From Daphnia carinata (taxonomy: Eukaryota > Arthropoda > Branchiopoda > Diplostraca > Daphniidae), in NCBI RefSeq assembly GCF_022539665.2, contig NC_081337.1, positions 361,139 through 425,138 on the forward strand: a DNA stretch of 64,000 nt, in the 5' to 3' direction. The stretch's first letter is position 1. Each line of letters opens with the position of its first letter. Below, in pieces: positions 42,300 through 52,500 of the stretch. Made by a program: the position numbers and the translations under genes. The notes under the pieces were generated by a model, which worked only from the letters and a program-made list of their open reading frames with translations, did no database searches and was not told the origin of the DNA.

Positions 42300-42685
42300 G
42301 TGTATAAAAAAGTATAACTTTTATACATGAGCTGTATAAAGCAATAGATAAGACATGTAATCGTGCGAAAATATTACAAATATCAATTCAAACAAAAAAG
42401 TTATGATGGAATGATTACCCGAGCAATTGGTAACGCTGTTTAGAGTGCGGAAGACTACATAATCCGTCCGGTTCTCCCTTTCCACCATGGAACATATAGA
42501 TATTTAAATAGGAGTAATAGGACCAAGAGCAAGGAGAAATAGGACCCTTATGATGGAGAAATAGGACCCTCCAAAAAATGTTTGAAAATTGGGTCCTATT
42601 TCTCCGGGTCCTAATTCTCCAGGTCCTATTTTGGGGTCCTAAATCTCCGGGTCCTATTTCTCCAGGTCCTATTTCTCCGGCAATC
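42300..42685 (-). repeat. Right inverted-repeat arm
   Basis: Inverted counterpart of the left arm, with repeated CCTATTTCTCC motifs near the end and AGCAATAGATAAGACATG inside. The inner border is approximate. Confidence 0.8.
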
Positions 42686-42694
42686 CGGCTTTAG

Positions 42695-43814
42695 TCTGTT
42701 AGCCAACAAAAAATTTGGCGCCACAAATCGTCTCTCCAGCAAGATTCAATAAAGTTATTAAAATGATAAACGAGCAACTACCAAAAGGATGATCTATTTC
42801 CAGTGATGAGCTTTGGGTCGCCTACCGAGAATCTACTGTCACCGTGGCGGCCATGGAAAACTCGTTTCGCCTCTTCATGCATGTTCCAATTTTTGATCAC
42901 GCCCAGCAGTACAAGCTCTTCGAAATTATCAAGCTGCCTGCAGCTACAGATAACGGAACGCATGATGTACTGTTCGGAAATCTTCCAGACTACCTTGCTG
43001 TATGTGCCGACCTCGAAACATTTCTAGAACTATCCAAAGAAGATGTAAAGGATTGCAGCAAAATAGGACGACCACTTTGTAAATTTCATACCGGCATCAG
43101 CAAGAGAACAGCCCGTAAGTCTTGCGCAATAGCTGTCTTTTTAAATGATTCACCCGAATCAACACACAATGCAAAAAGTAGTTCACAGACTGACGCGGGG
43201 CTGAAGTAGTCTACATGGGATCCAATCAATGGGTCTACTCAGCAACAAAGCCACACGAGATTGTGTTTTCCTGCCCAGCAGGAGGAGAGAAGCCACCTTT
43301 AAGAACAACAACTTTACCAGCAGTTGGATTGTTTGAAATACCTTGGGGATGCACCGCTCAAACCGAAGAATGGGTGTTCCCAGCCAGCATGGAAGGTAGC
43401 ATAATGGCGCCAAAGCTACAAGCAGTTGTTCTACCTTCAGTGAAAATCTTTGCACAAGATGTCCAAGCAACGGGTGTCAAAAAACACACCTTCGTCGAGC
43501 TTCCGCGGGGAAATACTTCATCGGTAGACATCATTAGTCGGTTGCTTCACCGCAACGCACAAGCAACCCTATCAGCTGAAGTGACCGGAGTGCAAATTCA
43601 TAATTTAATTATGAAAAAAGAAAAACAAAAAGAAGCTTACCTCACTCATTATCCTTACGAGTTGGCCGCTTCCAACATCCTTTTAGTGTTTGGAATAGTC
43701 TTTTTAGTAGTTAAATACTACATGTTACATAAGCGTCTTATCGGTCATGAACATTGTGAAACCTCTCCACCCGGAGACCGCGGGAGGGAAGAGATGGAAA
43801 CTGAAAATCTCTAA
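42695..43814 (+). pseudogene. F-like envelope gene, 3' part (G2)
   Basis: Sequence downstream of the insertion continues the envelope protein: MENSFRLFMHVPIFDHAQQY, a Cys-bearing region, then (43215-43814) FSCPAGGEKPP, FEIPWGCTAQTEEWVFPASM and a C-terminal transmembrane segment (NILLVFGIVFLVVKYY) with a short cytoplasmic tail. Conserved Cys and the PWGC/WVFPAS pattern fit F-like envelopes. Stops near 42750-42800 and 43209 break the frame. Confidence 0.75.
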
Positions 43815-44102
43815 AAGACAAATTGTTAGTGATAAAAAATAAAAGAAACAACTGCTGTGTGAAAGAAGTGAAAAAGCTTATTGTCAAACAGAAGATGTAC
43901 TAACTACTCTTCACGATCACCAAGAAGATCTAAAAGACACCAAAGCTCCCGCAGCAGGTAAAAATCGCCGAAGTTAGCAGTGTCAACGTTCGTCATTTTC
44001 CGAATTCAAGACATCAAGCCAAGTGCGCCGAGCTTCTTGTCGTGCTTCCATCTCGGCTTGAGTAACTTCGTTGTAGAAATCGGAACGGCGAGGAGTTGGA
44101 TG

Positions 44103-44483
44103 TTAAATGTCCTCATCGGACTGAAACCACCAGAGAAGCCGAGCATGGAAATGCGAAAAATGATCCCGATATCTTGCATAACCAGGATATGTGCTAAAAA
44201 GAAGAAAGAAAAATAAGTGTGATTGAAACAACAGAAAAAGATCAAAGAAGATTACGTACCTGTTGTAGAAGTCGTTAATCCAAGGAGCACTGATGGAGAG
44301 TGAAAAATTTAAACGTGCGTCGGCGGTATGCACTCTCGCCAAAATGTCTAGAAAATCCTCACGATCAGCCTGCGTCAAACGGCTGAAACGGCTCCTACCA
44401 GTAGTATACGTGGCTTCTCCAAAACACATTAACGCATATTCATACCGGCGAAGATTTTCGAGAACAGAGTGAAACGTGAACAT
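44103..44483 (-). CDS. Antisense ORF between env and LTR of G2, possibly spliced
   Basis: On the minus strand an ATG at 44483 opens a frame (starting MFTFHSVLENLRRYEYALM) that can be read in two ways. One is straight through to 44103 (126 codons). The other splices at CAG|GTACGT (44260) to TTTTTAG|CAC (44193), giving 104 residues ending WFQSDEDI. The spliced form has good donor, pyrimidine-rich acceptor and matching phase. It lies tail-to-tail with env inside the retroelement. No family was recognised; an element accessory gene or a captured host gene are both possible. Confidence 0.45.
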   Translation of the reverse strand: MFTFHSVLENLRRYEYALMCFGEATYTTGRSRFSRLTQADREDFLDILARVHTADARLNFSLSISAPWINDFYNRYVIFFDLFLLFQSHLFFFLLFSTYPGYARYRDHFSHFHARLLWWFQSDEDI

Positions 44484-44839
44484 TTTTGTTTGGAGGTAAA
44501 AAACAAACTAAAGATGAAAGGCAACAGTTGAATTCTTATACGTCGTAGTATTGTAGTTTGTCTTTATTGATAACATCTTATCAATTGTTAATTATAGCCG
44601 TCTTCTTACTCTTGTACCCCTTCCATAGTTCTAGCAAATTCCTTTCCAATAAAAGCTCATTAACCTCTCTAAAGCGACCTTGCTTTATCGTATGCTTATT
44701 CATCACGCCTGCTAGTCGTCGTTAACTATCCTTTAACGATTTTTTTAAAAAAGGGTTTTTCCAATATTATGTCCTTCTCTTAATTTCTTTCTAATGATTG
44801 TTAGTACAGTTGGGTCGCTTGTCTTAAAGAAGGGGGACC

Positions 44840-45180
44840 TGTCGCGAAGGGAAAATAGTTGACGTGGTTATCATTTCTGAAAAGACGTGACAACCAACGT
44901 TTTAATTGCGTAAAGTACGGCTTCTCATGAAAAGATGCTGTAACACGCAGATAAGTTAGTAAAAGATAGTTAGTCTTAGAATTTATGTACCCTAGAGATG
45001 GAGCGTATTTCCACCATGATGGTATAAAAGCCCATACTTTTTTTGCCCTCTTCTAGTTCTCTTCATGTTCCTGTGTTCAAGTTAAGTAAAAACCGTAGTC
45101 ACTCTTTATTTCTGTTGTGTATTGTATTTTTCCTTTAAAGTTCAATACAAATAATTTAAAAAGTTAAGTCCAGTGTGACA
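44840..45180 (+). repeat. Probable 3' LTR of G2
   Basis: A purine-rich tract (AAAGAAGGGGGACC) precedes TGTCGCGAAGG. The 341-bp segment ends GTGTGACA and contains TATAAAAG at 45023-45030 followed by a CT-rich start region. These are LTR features, but the partner LTR is absent so the borders are inferred. Confidence 0.6.
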
Positions 45181-45820
45181 ATATCTTCATTAAATAGTAA
45201 CACGTCGAAACAAATGTAGCAGTATAGTCTACAAATAATTTGCAAATATAATTAAAGATAGCACTATTCGGTCATTTAAAAGAATACCAAGTATGCACAC
45301 CTTTTAATTAAGACAAGTATAATATCTAACCAGAAAATTTCGTTTGAATCAATTTACAAGCCGGAACAAAGACGATCGAAATTTTAGCTTAAATTTGCAA
45401 CACACGTAATTTGTGTAAATTGATATCAGAATTTTGAGCTGTAAATTCTTTAATAAACTGAATTAAACTGTTCAATTCTTCGCAACTCCAACCCATCGAA
45501 CCATAATTATAAGTTACATTCGAGTAACCGTGTTCTTTTCTCATTATACTCTACCACGTCTAAACACACGTAGCAATTTAAAGAAGAACAGGTGCAATAA
45601 TAAAAGCGAACGTGAAAATTAAATTACATTTATTACTACTACTACAAACTTTGGTTCATTTTAAATAAGACTGTCACCCTTGTTTGTGTTAGTTGAGACA
45701 AAATTATACATCAAGCGATGACAAACACTGTTATAACCTTGAAGTGTCTTGGTCAACTGTCTGTATTCTTAGCTACTCTCCCTGTTTAGGCCCCTACCGG
45801 GTGTGTGAATACACTACAAC
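45181..45820. other. AT-rich region, possibly including the 3' LTR of G4
   Basis: No gene was seen. On the minus strand a purine tract (AAGGGGAAA, 45822-45830) precedes TGTTGTAGTGTATTC at 45821, suggesting that the 3' LTR of the minus-strand element G4 begins there and runs leftward. Its end was not located. Confidence 0.5.
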
Positions 45821-46149
45821 ATTTCCCCTTCACATACACACAAAGCGATAATACAGACAAGAATAATGACGAAAGATGAACTGACACAAACGAGGCATCT
45901 CATCGACAGTGAACGCGACAACACCAACAATGAGATAGACGGGTGACTGGGACGGGAGAGCGAGAGAGAGAGGCTAACACGCATTGGACCCTCGTGATGC
46001 TAGAACGCGGCGTTTAGGGACGTTCAACAGATCTCGCCAGGGCGAGCTGACTTGCTGACCAGGATTGTCGACTGTGCGGCGGACCACTGGTGGTTACTTG
46101 TCGATGTTGACTGCGCTCCTGTTGCGCCTAAAGGAACGTCCTTCACTCG

Positions 46150-46950
46150 TTTTGACCAGGTATGAACCCGGCTCTGCGCAGACTTAAGTTACCGCGCCTC
46201 GGAGCCATATACCTGTAACTAGTACCCGCACCCACTGACCCACACACAGCGTTGAACACCGAATATCTGGGGCATATCTATGGAAGAAGTCAGTTTCCGT
46301 TTGACTTTTCTGCAGCTGCTGAACCATTCTGGCTCCTGGGACTGCTGCCGGCTGAAGGCTGGACCGTATGAACGGCAAACCATGGTGCAAGTTTCGGCTT
46401 TGCAACAGCGCCGCTGGCGACGGTAGTGAGTGACAGTGGATTTGAGCGAATTGCCGCCAAAGCTTCAGACAGCGTCTTCCCTTCTAGGAGCGTCTTAAGA
46501 AGTGTCCTTTTAACAGTTTGGATATGACGTTCCGGCAGACCATTGGAGCGGGCGTACTCTAGACTCGATGTTATAAGACAGCAGTTATGTCGAGCGCTGA
46601 ATGCTCTCATTTCAACGTTTGGGAAACGGGTCCCGTTATCTGTTTTGATGATTTCTGGTGATCCAAAAACAGAAAATATTCTATCAAGCTCCAAAACGGT
46701 TGCCGCTGCTGACTGATCTTTTACCTGAGCTGCATACGGCCATTTACTGTAGGCATCTACCGTCATCAAATATAATTGCCCTGGAATTTGAAGATGTCAG
46801 CTGACACGAACTGAAACGGGTATACAGGCAATTCCACTGAATACAGGGGCTGTGACGGGTTGCGGCTTCTACTTGGCTGACAGATGTTGCAGCTCGCTAC
46901 GACGATCTCGCCCATCTTGGTCGAGGTGTCTTAGTAGACCGTACTTATTT
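46150..46950 (-). pseudogene. Integrase fragment of minus-strand Ty3/gypsy element (G4)
   Basis: On the minus strand the end of the zinc domain (SCNICQPS) leads to FQFVSADIFKFQGQLYLMTV, VDAYSKWPYAAQ, a second catalytic Asp in IIKTDNGTRFPN, and GLPERHIQTVKRTL with the third acidic residue. These are typical of gypsy integrases. The C-terminal part loses frame near 46180-46290. It belongs with the gag fragment at 52083-52500. Everything between (RT, RNase H, protease) is missing or displaced by the plus-strand element G3. Confidence 0.75.
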
Positions 46951-47298
46951 GCTTTTTTTTCTCTGCTCTTTTGTTGCTGTTTTTTTCTCATTTTTTTTGG
47001 GCCTTCTTTTTGTTTTCTTGGCCTTTCGCGCTTGTTTTTCTTTTCTTTTTTCTTTTTTTGTTTTGTTATTTTCGAATTTTCGTACGGTTGGTTCTGCATG
47101 TCGGATTTGAATCCCGGCGTCCCAGATCCCTTTTTTTGGCTTCGAACCACAGTACTACCTGCGGAATCAGAGGGGAAAAGCTCGTCAAACAACAGTAAGA
47201 GCACGTATTGTTCGTTCGGTGCCGCGTTCACCTGCGACGAAAACGAGCTGTCCGAAGTTGGAGTTTGTACTGGCGGCAGAAGCATCTCCATCAACAGA

Positions 47299-48318
47299 CA
47301 TGGCAGACAATAACGAGCTAATCGTGGCATTGAATAGGTTTGCTGAAGTAGCAGCGGCTGACGGTGCGGCGAGGCAAAATCAGGTTGCCCAACTCGTCGA
47401 AATTATTAACGTGCAACAACAACAGAACAACGAAGCTATCCAAGCACTTGCTGCCGCTTTGCCAGCTGCCCAGACAGTCCGTCCGTCGACGATTGCTGTC
47501 AGTTCTATACCACGCTTCTCGGGTGCTGTTGGCGAAGATGCGCAAGGGTTTATTGATCATGTGGAACGCGTTGGTGGGTTAGAGGGTTGGACAGAGGAGA
47601 ATCGAGTTTTGGTTGCTGTGACACGTCTCGAGGGCACTGCCTCCCAATGACACGTGCAAACGGGACACCATCACGCTACCTGGGCTATTTGGTCAGCCGC
47701 ACTAGTGACAAACTTTGCTCGAGCGCTTTCGTTTTTGGAGTGGAGTTCGCTCGTAGAGTCTAGGGTACAAAAACCAGGGGAATCCTTGAATACGCGTCTG
47801 ACAAGCGACGATTGTGCCTTCGTTGTCCCGTCCCGTTACCGGAGGCTGACGTCATCAAGATGTTGCTGAGAGGTCTCGCGAACCCCATTCACGTCGCAGC
47901 CTTAACTTCTCCTTTACCGGTAGACTTTATGGCCTTCTTGACGCGACTCAGAGACTTAGAGCAACTTGGGTTAGCGCCTCCAGTGCCCAGCGTGCCAGCG
48001 TCTACAAATGCGCCGCTTCTACAACCAACGCCCCCTGTTTTAACAGCCCCTCAGTCAACTGTCGCTGCGCCAGCAACACAGGATTTGACCACACTCTTTC
48101 AGAGTCTGGGAGACCGCTTGGTCAACCAAATTTCATCGTCGCTGTCACGACTCACTGTTAATCCCGGACCTAGTGCTCCGCGGATGAGTGGTGGAGGCTT
48201 TGCACCAAGAGGGCCCGCGCAAAGCTTGTGCGATTCGTGCAATCGACACGGCCATATCGCTAGGGACTGTCCGGCAAAAAACGACGGGGTACCTCGTCGA
48301 GGACAATGGCGCCCTTAA
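47299..48318 (+). pseudogene. gag of G3 (frame-broken)
   Basis: The likely start is MADNNELIVALNRF (47299). The capsid part includes IPRFSGAVGEDAQGFIDHVE and a truncated RLEGTASQ, after which stops and frame changes occur (47650-47812). The last part (47812-48318) ends with a zinc knuckle CDSCNRHGHIARDC. The product would form the particle and bind RNA. Confidence 0.75.
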
Positions 48319-48884
48319 AAGGTTTTTTTTTGTCTGAAAGTCGTCCAGCCCTGCCTCTTATCAAGGTCTGGGTAGAAAACGTTGGGGAAGTTACGGCACT
48401 CGTCGACTCGGGGGCTAGCGTTAGTGCGGTACGGCTAAGCGTCGTGCGGAAATTTATGGACCCTCATCGGAAGGCCACGAAAACTAAACTGAGAGGCGTC
48501 GACAACAAGCTAGTGCGAGTAGAGGGAGCACTACCGTTGAACGTTAAGTGGAAGTACAACTTTGTCAAACTGAAGTCCGTCACCGTACTAAGGACCGCTC
48601 CATTTGCGTTAATCTTGGGTGTGGACTGGATAGTGGAAAGTAAAACCAGCATTCTAGTAAGGGAAGAGAGAATTGAATTAGTCAGGGAAGGGTTAGTTGA
48701 GGAGGAAAATAAGGGTGTAGTGGCACAGGAAAGTAGGGAGTTAGATCTAGTAAGGGGGGAGATTAACGTAACGGGGAAAGGTGTAAGGGGGGAGGAAATA
48801 GGGTTAATTGAGAGAAATTTAAATAAAGGGTACAGGGAAATCGACGAGGGCGAAGGAAAGAGCGTAGAGGAAGTTTTGACGTAG
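48306..48884 (+). CDS. Protease region of G3
   Basis: A 192-codon frame overlaps the end of gag in another frame. It contains TALVDSGASVSAVRLS, the retropepsin active site, followed by ILGVDWIVE. A Glu-rich, Arg-rich tail leads to a stop at 48884, before RT at 49163. The overlap suggests ribosomal frameshifting in the intact element. The intervening 48885-49162 is open in other frames and belongs to pol. Confidence 0.65.
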   Translation: MAPLKGFFLSESRPALPLIKVWVENVGEVTALVDSGASVSAVRLSVVRKFMDPHRKATKTKLRGVDNKLVRVEGALPLNVKWKYNFVKLKSVTVLRTAPFALILGVDWIVESKTSILVREERIELVREGLVEEENKGVVAQESRELDLVRGEINVTGKGVRGEEIGLIERNLNKGYREIDEGEGKSVEEVLT

Positions 48885-49162
48885 GAGAAAAAGAGAGGGC
48901 GATGGGCGGAAGAGGTGCACATAATTAACGAGGAAAGCAGCAGGGAGGAAACATTTTTGGAGGAAGAGGGGAGTAATGAAGAAGATTTTGACGTAAGCGA
49001 CGGTCTGATAGAGTCTTTCGCGGAGGAATCGCCTTCAAAACGACGTGGATGGATGCCAGTTAAGGCAGATGGACACCAGGTAGTTCCGCCCAACTCGCTA
49101 GTCTTTGTGAAGGGAAGATTGTCGTCAGATGTCTCTGGTACGGCTTTCGTCAAGTTTAATTA

Positions 49163-50524
49163 TTGTTCGAAGCCGGGGAAGGAGTGGGTGATACGTCTGC
49201 GCCATACAGGGTTTCATCATTCGAACGTCAGATTATTGCGGGAAAGGTTGAAGAGATGTTAGAAGACGGTGTTGTCGAAGAATCTTTTAGCCCGTGGAGT
49301 TCGCCCGTCGTTTTAGTTCGTAAAGCAAAATCTGGTGACTATCGTTTTTGTATTGATTTTAGACGTCTAAATGCGGTAACGAAACGTGATGTTTATCCGT
49401 TACCTCGCATCGACGATGTTTTGGACAGGCTAGCAGGTGCGCAATTTTTTTCTTGCTTGGATTTGGCCAGTGGATATTGGCAGGTGCCTGTAGCGTTGGA
49501 AGATCGGGAGAAGACAGCGTTTGTCACTCCAGACGGTCTTTATCAGTTTACACGTCTGCCGTTCGGGTTGAGCAATGCCCCGGCGACGTTCCAACGTTTA
49601 ATGGATAGGGTTTTGGCTGGCTTAAAATGGCATATGTGTCTTGTTTACTTAGACGACATCTTACTGTTTGGCCGATCTTTTGACGAGCACTTGGCACGCC
49701 TAGAGTTGGTGTTAACTGCTCTAGAGCGAGCAAATTTGACTCTGAACATTGACAAATGCGTTTTCGGCGCCACCAAGGTGTCCCACCTAGGACACGTAAT
49801 CGATGCGGATGGCATTCACCCGGAAGGCGAGAAAGTGCGCGCTTTTACTTCCATGCCTGTTACAAATTTAAAATCACTACGAGGTTTTCTTGGACTTGCG
49901 TCGTACTATCGGTGTTTTGTCCCTGATTTTGCGTCATTGGCTCACCCTTTGCACGCTCTCCTCAAAAAGAATGCTGTTTGGCGGTGGACGGAACGTCACG
50001 AAGGCGCAAAGAGCAGTATTGTTGAGCGTCTTACGACTGCTCCTGTTCTGGCTCATTTCGATGATGCTCTGGACGTAACCATTCAGACTTCCGCAAGTCA
50101 AACTAGTCTTGGAGCAGTGTTGACGCAAGATGCTGGTGAAGGACATCGACCTGTGACTTTCATCAGCAGAAGGCTGTCGGACACCGAAACACGATATCAC
50201 GCCAATGAGTTGGAATGTTTGGCGGTGGTGTGGGCACTCAAGAAATTACGTACCTACGTTTATGGGAGACATTTTTTTGTTAAGGCGGATAGTTCACCCG
50301 TCAAGTGGATGATGGGGAAAAGGGATTTAAAGGGGAAGTTTGCGAGGTGGGTGCTTGATTTACAAGAGTTTACCTTCACGATAGAGCATGTGAAAGGTAC
50401 TGATAATATTGTTGCGGACACACTGTCCAGGAACCCTGCCGACGGCATTGTTTCCCGGCCACATGCCAACCATGCCACAGCCAAACATCAGCCTTTACGT
50501 CTCAGATGTTTGCCGAATGGGTAA
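49163..50524 (+). CDS. Reverse transcriptase and RNase H of G3
   Basis: An uninterrupted 453-codon frame. RT shows SPWSSPVVLVRKAKSGDYRF, YPLPRIDDVLDRL, SGYWQVPV, LPFGLSNAPATFQ and the catalytic LVYLDDILLFG. The connection has HLGHVIDADGIHP. RNase H has the first acidic position changed (IQTSASQTSLGAVL, where DASxxGxGAVL is usual), ELECLAVVWALKK, VKADSSPVKW and DTLSRNP. It then joins out of frame to the tail of integrase, so most of integrase is deleted. Enzymatically RT may still be intact. Confidence 0.85.
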   Translation: MFEAGEGVGDTSAPYRVSSFERQIIAGKVEEMLEDGVVEESFSPWSSPVVLVRKAKSGDYRFCIDFRRLNAVTKRDVYPLPRIDDVLDRLAGAQFFSCLDLASGYWQVPVALEDREKTAFVTPDGLYQFTRLPFGLSNAPATFQRLMDRVLAGLKWHMCLVYLDDILLFGRSFDEHLARLELVLTALERANLTLNIDKCVFGATKVSHLGHVIDADGIHPEGEKVRAFTSMPVTNLKSLRGFLGLASYYRCFVPDFASLAHPLHALLKKNAVWRWTERHEGAKSSIVERLTTAPVLAHFDDALDVTIQTSASQTSLGAVLTQDAGEGHRPVTFISRRLSDTETRYHANELECLAVVWALKKLRTYVYGRHFFVKADSSPVKWMMGKRDLKGKFARWVLDLQEFTFTIEHVKGTDNIVADTLSRNPADGIVSRPHANHATAKHQPLRLRCLPNG

Positions 50525-51312
50525 CGCGCTGTCATATTAAACACATTTTGGCCATTGCAGAGCATCCGGAGACCAATGGATTAGTGGGACGAGTTAATCG
50601 TACATTAACCCTTGCATTATGCGCCTTCGTCAACGCCGAACATACGGACTGGGACTTACATTTAGCAGCCGCAACGTACGCTATTAATACTGCCCGCCAA
50701 GCCACAACCGAGATAACGCCGTTTGAATTAGTGAATGGTCGTCCATCAGTCCTGGCCATAAAGAATCTTTTTCCTTGACCAAAGAACGAACAAGAACCAC
50801 ATGCCACTTATTTGTCATGCGTTTCGGAATTGAGGTCGTCAGCTCGTTTGCGCATTGTGGAAAAACAGCGGAAAAGCAAGGAAAGAACAGATCGAGTTCG
50901 GAAGCCGGAACCCGAGCTTCTCCATGGTGACCTTGTTCTAGCTCGACGGAAGCCTAGAAAGAAGAATTCCACCAAAAAATTTCTTCCTAAATTTATGGGG
51001 CCATTCCAGGTAGTGCGGAAGCTATCACAAACAACCTACCTAGCCGAAGATCTGCCCGCGCAATGGAAGAAATCATCGTATAGGCGTTTTAACGTCCACG
51101 TCTGCCAGATTCGTCGCTTCCATGGTCGGTCGGATGTGGAGTGGGACGCTTCGGAAAATGTGGCAGTCGACGAGTCTTCATCTTCGTCTTCTTCGAGCGA
51201 CGCATCTCCGTTCGAGTCGGAAGAGCTGCCGCAAGAAAACAGGCCAACAACATCTACTAGAGCTGGGAGACGGACAAAAAGGCCTGCGTGGATGAAAGAC
51301 TACCACACATAA
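50506..51312 (+). pseudogene. Integrase C-terminal remnant of G3
   Basis: The pieces at 50506-50778 (AIAEHPETNGLVGRVNRTL, the last catalytic region with Gly in place of Glu) and 50812-51312 (GDLVLARRKP, KFMGPFQVV, then a Ser-rich acidic tail) are the end of a gypsy integrase. The zinc domain and the first two catalytic Asp residues are missing. Confidence 0.75.
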
Positions 51313-51814
51313 CACGTACACGCTCTTCTTTCTCTATCGTGTTTTTTTTTGTGGGGGGGGGGGAGTTATTGGTTTTATTACAGTGTTTTTTTTTTCTTTT
51401 TTTCTTTCTTTTTTTTTTTTGGGGGGGGTGATGATGTCATTTGATGTTTTGTTTTTCTTCTGTTTTGATAAATCGTTGTTTGTTTTCTTTTTTTTTCTCT
51501 TTCTTCTTTTTGCTGGGGATGTTATTTGTTATTTATTATTTTTTTTTTGCTTTCGTGAATCGCCGTCATTTGGGTGTAAAGAGTAAAGAGGGGTCAATTT
51601 GGGTGTAAAGAGCCGTGAGCCTCAGGGAGAATTTTTTTTTTTCTTTCATTCTCTCGTACTTTTTTTCTCTTCTCCAGTAGTCGGTAGTGTTTTCCCTTTT
51701 TGTTTTCTTTTTCTTTTATCTTCCTCTCTCCTGGGCCATTTCGAAGTTCCAGAAAACCCTCTCTGTGTTTTATTTGTATTTTTCACGAGGAACTTCGAGT
51801 CAGGAAGGGCCGAA
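51313..51814. other. T-rich 3' untranslated region of G3
   Basis: Long T runs with a G9 tract and no coding signal. A similar T-rich leader precedes gag at 46956-47100. Confidence 0.5.
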
Positions 51815-52082
51815 TGTTACGAGCAACCCTATATCCTATCATGTACCCCCATCTAGTGTCCCGATTCCACCTCCCCTTGTTAGATGGCAGACCGAAAGGT
51901 ATGCGACGGGTCGTCTGCTGTCAATCATGTAAGGCAGTTAGTTACCTCGCCGTCTACCAAGTGGTCCTTAGAAGGAGCTCCGCATATTGCTGGTTTCCCT
52001 TCGCATAACCCCTAAGTGAATTGTGTTGTACCCCAATTGTGTAGTAAATATACTTGTCCCGTATATCCATCGGATTATTTCA
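51815..52082 (+). repeat. Probable 3' LTR of G3
   Basis: Begins TGTTACGAGCAACCC after AGGAAGGGCCGAA and ends CGGATTATTTCA, where G4 gag sequence resumes. Only one copy is present. Confidence 0.6.
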
Positions 52083-52500
52083 TCTTCATCTTCCCCGCTA
52101 TTCGCCCCATCATCCACTGCTTCTCACGGTCTGGGTCCGACGCCGGCAACATCCGTAACACTTGACCGGTTCTCTTGCTTGCGGGTTTTCCTATAATCCA
52201 GACTATGTGCCTTTTCAGCTTAAGTGCTTTGTGCCTCGAATTGGGATAACTGAGACTTGGACGACTTACAAGCTCTTGCAATTTCAGTCGCTTTTTCAGA
52301 GTTAGGTCTTTCTCGAACAACAACTTCTCACGGACCTTACCGTCTGCCACACCAAGCACTACCTGATCATTTAAGATTACCGAGGCAGCGTCTCCATACT
52401 TGCAGTTTTTTATTAAAGCTTGCAGGTCAACCAGACAAATATCGAACGATTCTCCTTGCTGTTGTTGACGACGCAAAAATTTTAAGCGCTTGTAGTCGTA
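52083..52500 (-). pseudogene. gag fragment of G4
   Basis: The frame contains RRQQQQGESFDICLVDLQAL, a Cys-containing segment and DQVVLGVADGKVREKLLFEK, which fit the C-terminal capsid part of insect/crustacean gypsy gag proteins. The end is garbled by frame change. It is on the same strand as the integrase at 46.5 kb and is separated from it by G3. Confidence 0.6.

Larger units (their letters stand above)
39515..42685. mobile_element. Long inverted-repeat DNA element carrying an Akt gene copy
   Basis: The element starts GGTAGCCGGAGAAATAGG and ends with the inverted version (GATTGCCGGAGAAATAGG on the minus strand). It is flanked by a 9-bp duplication CGGCTTTAG (39506-39514 and 42686-42694). Arms of about 350-380 bp are inverted copies and contain several GGAGAAATAGGACC motifs. 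No transposase is seen. The interior carries an antisense Akt pseudogene with introns. A related 1.0-kb element lies at 59819-60828. It is a non-autonomous, foldback-like transposon that has captured a host gene. Confidence 0.87.
36193..45180 (+). mobile_element. Ty3/gypsy element with F-like envelope gene (G2), 5' truncated
   Basis: In order on the plus strand: partial RT, RNase H, integrase, an envelope gene with a furin-type site, and an LTR-like end at 44840-45180. The 5' part (LTR, gag, protease and half of RT) is missing. A 3.2-kb DNA element interrupts env. Its architecture is that of errantivirus-like, envelope-bearing gypsy elements of arthropods. Confidence 0.8.
46956..52082 (+). 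mobile_element. Ty3/gypsy element G3, nested in G4, integrase deleted
   Basis: On the plus strand: a T-rich leader, gag, CCHC knuckle, protease, a fully open RT-RNase H frame, the tail of integrase, and a TG...CA segment (51815-52082) after a purine tract, taken as the 3' LTR. No matching 5' LTR was found. It splits the minus-strand element G4. The left border is where G4 integrase similarity stops. Confidence 0.75.

Noticed and set aside
39105-43814. A domesticated envelope gene
   Set aside because: Split by a 3.2-kb insertion and several stops, so no intact product is possible.
46800-47300. 5' LTR of G3
   Set aside because: No copy of the 51815-52082 segment was found upstream of gag.
46869-47330. 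Lys-rich minus-strand frame of 153 codons
   Set aside because: Antisense of the T-rich G3 leader and of G4 integrase DNA; composition explained by the T runs.
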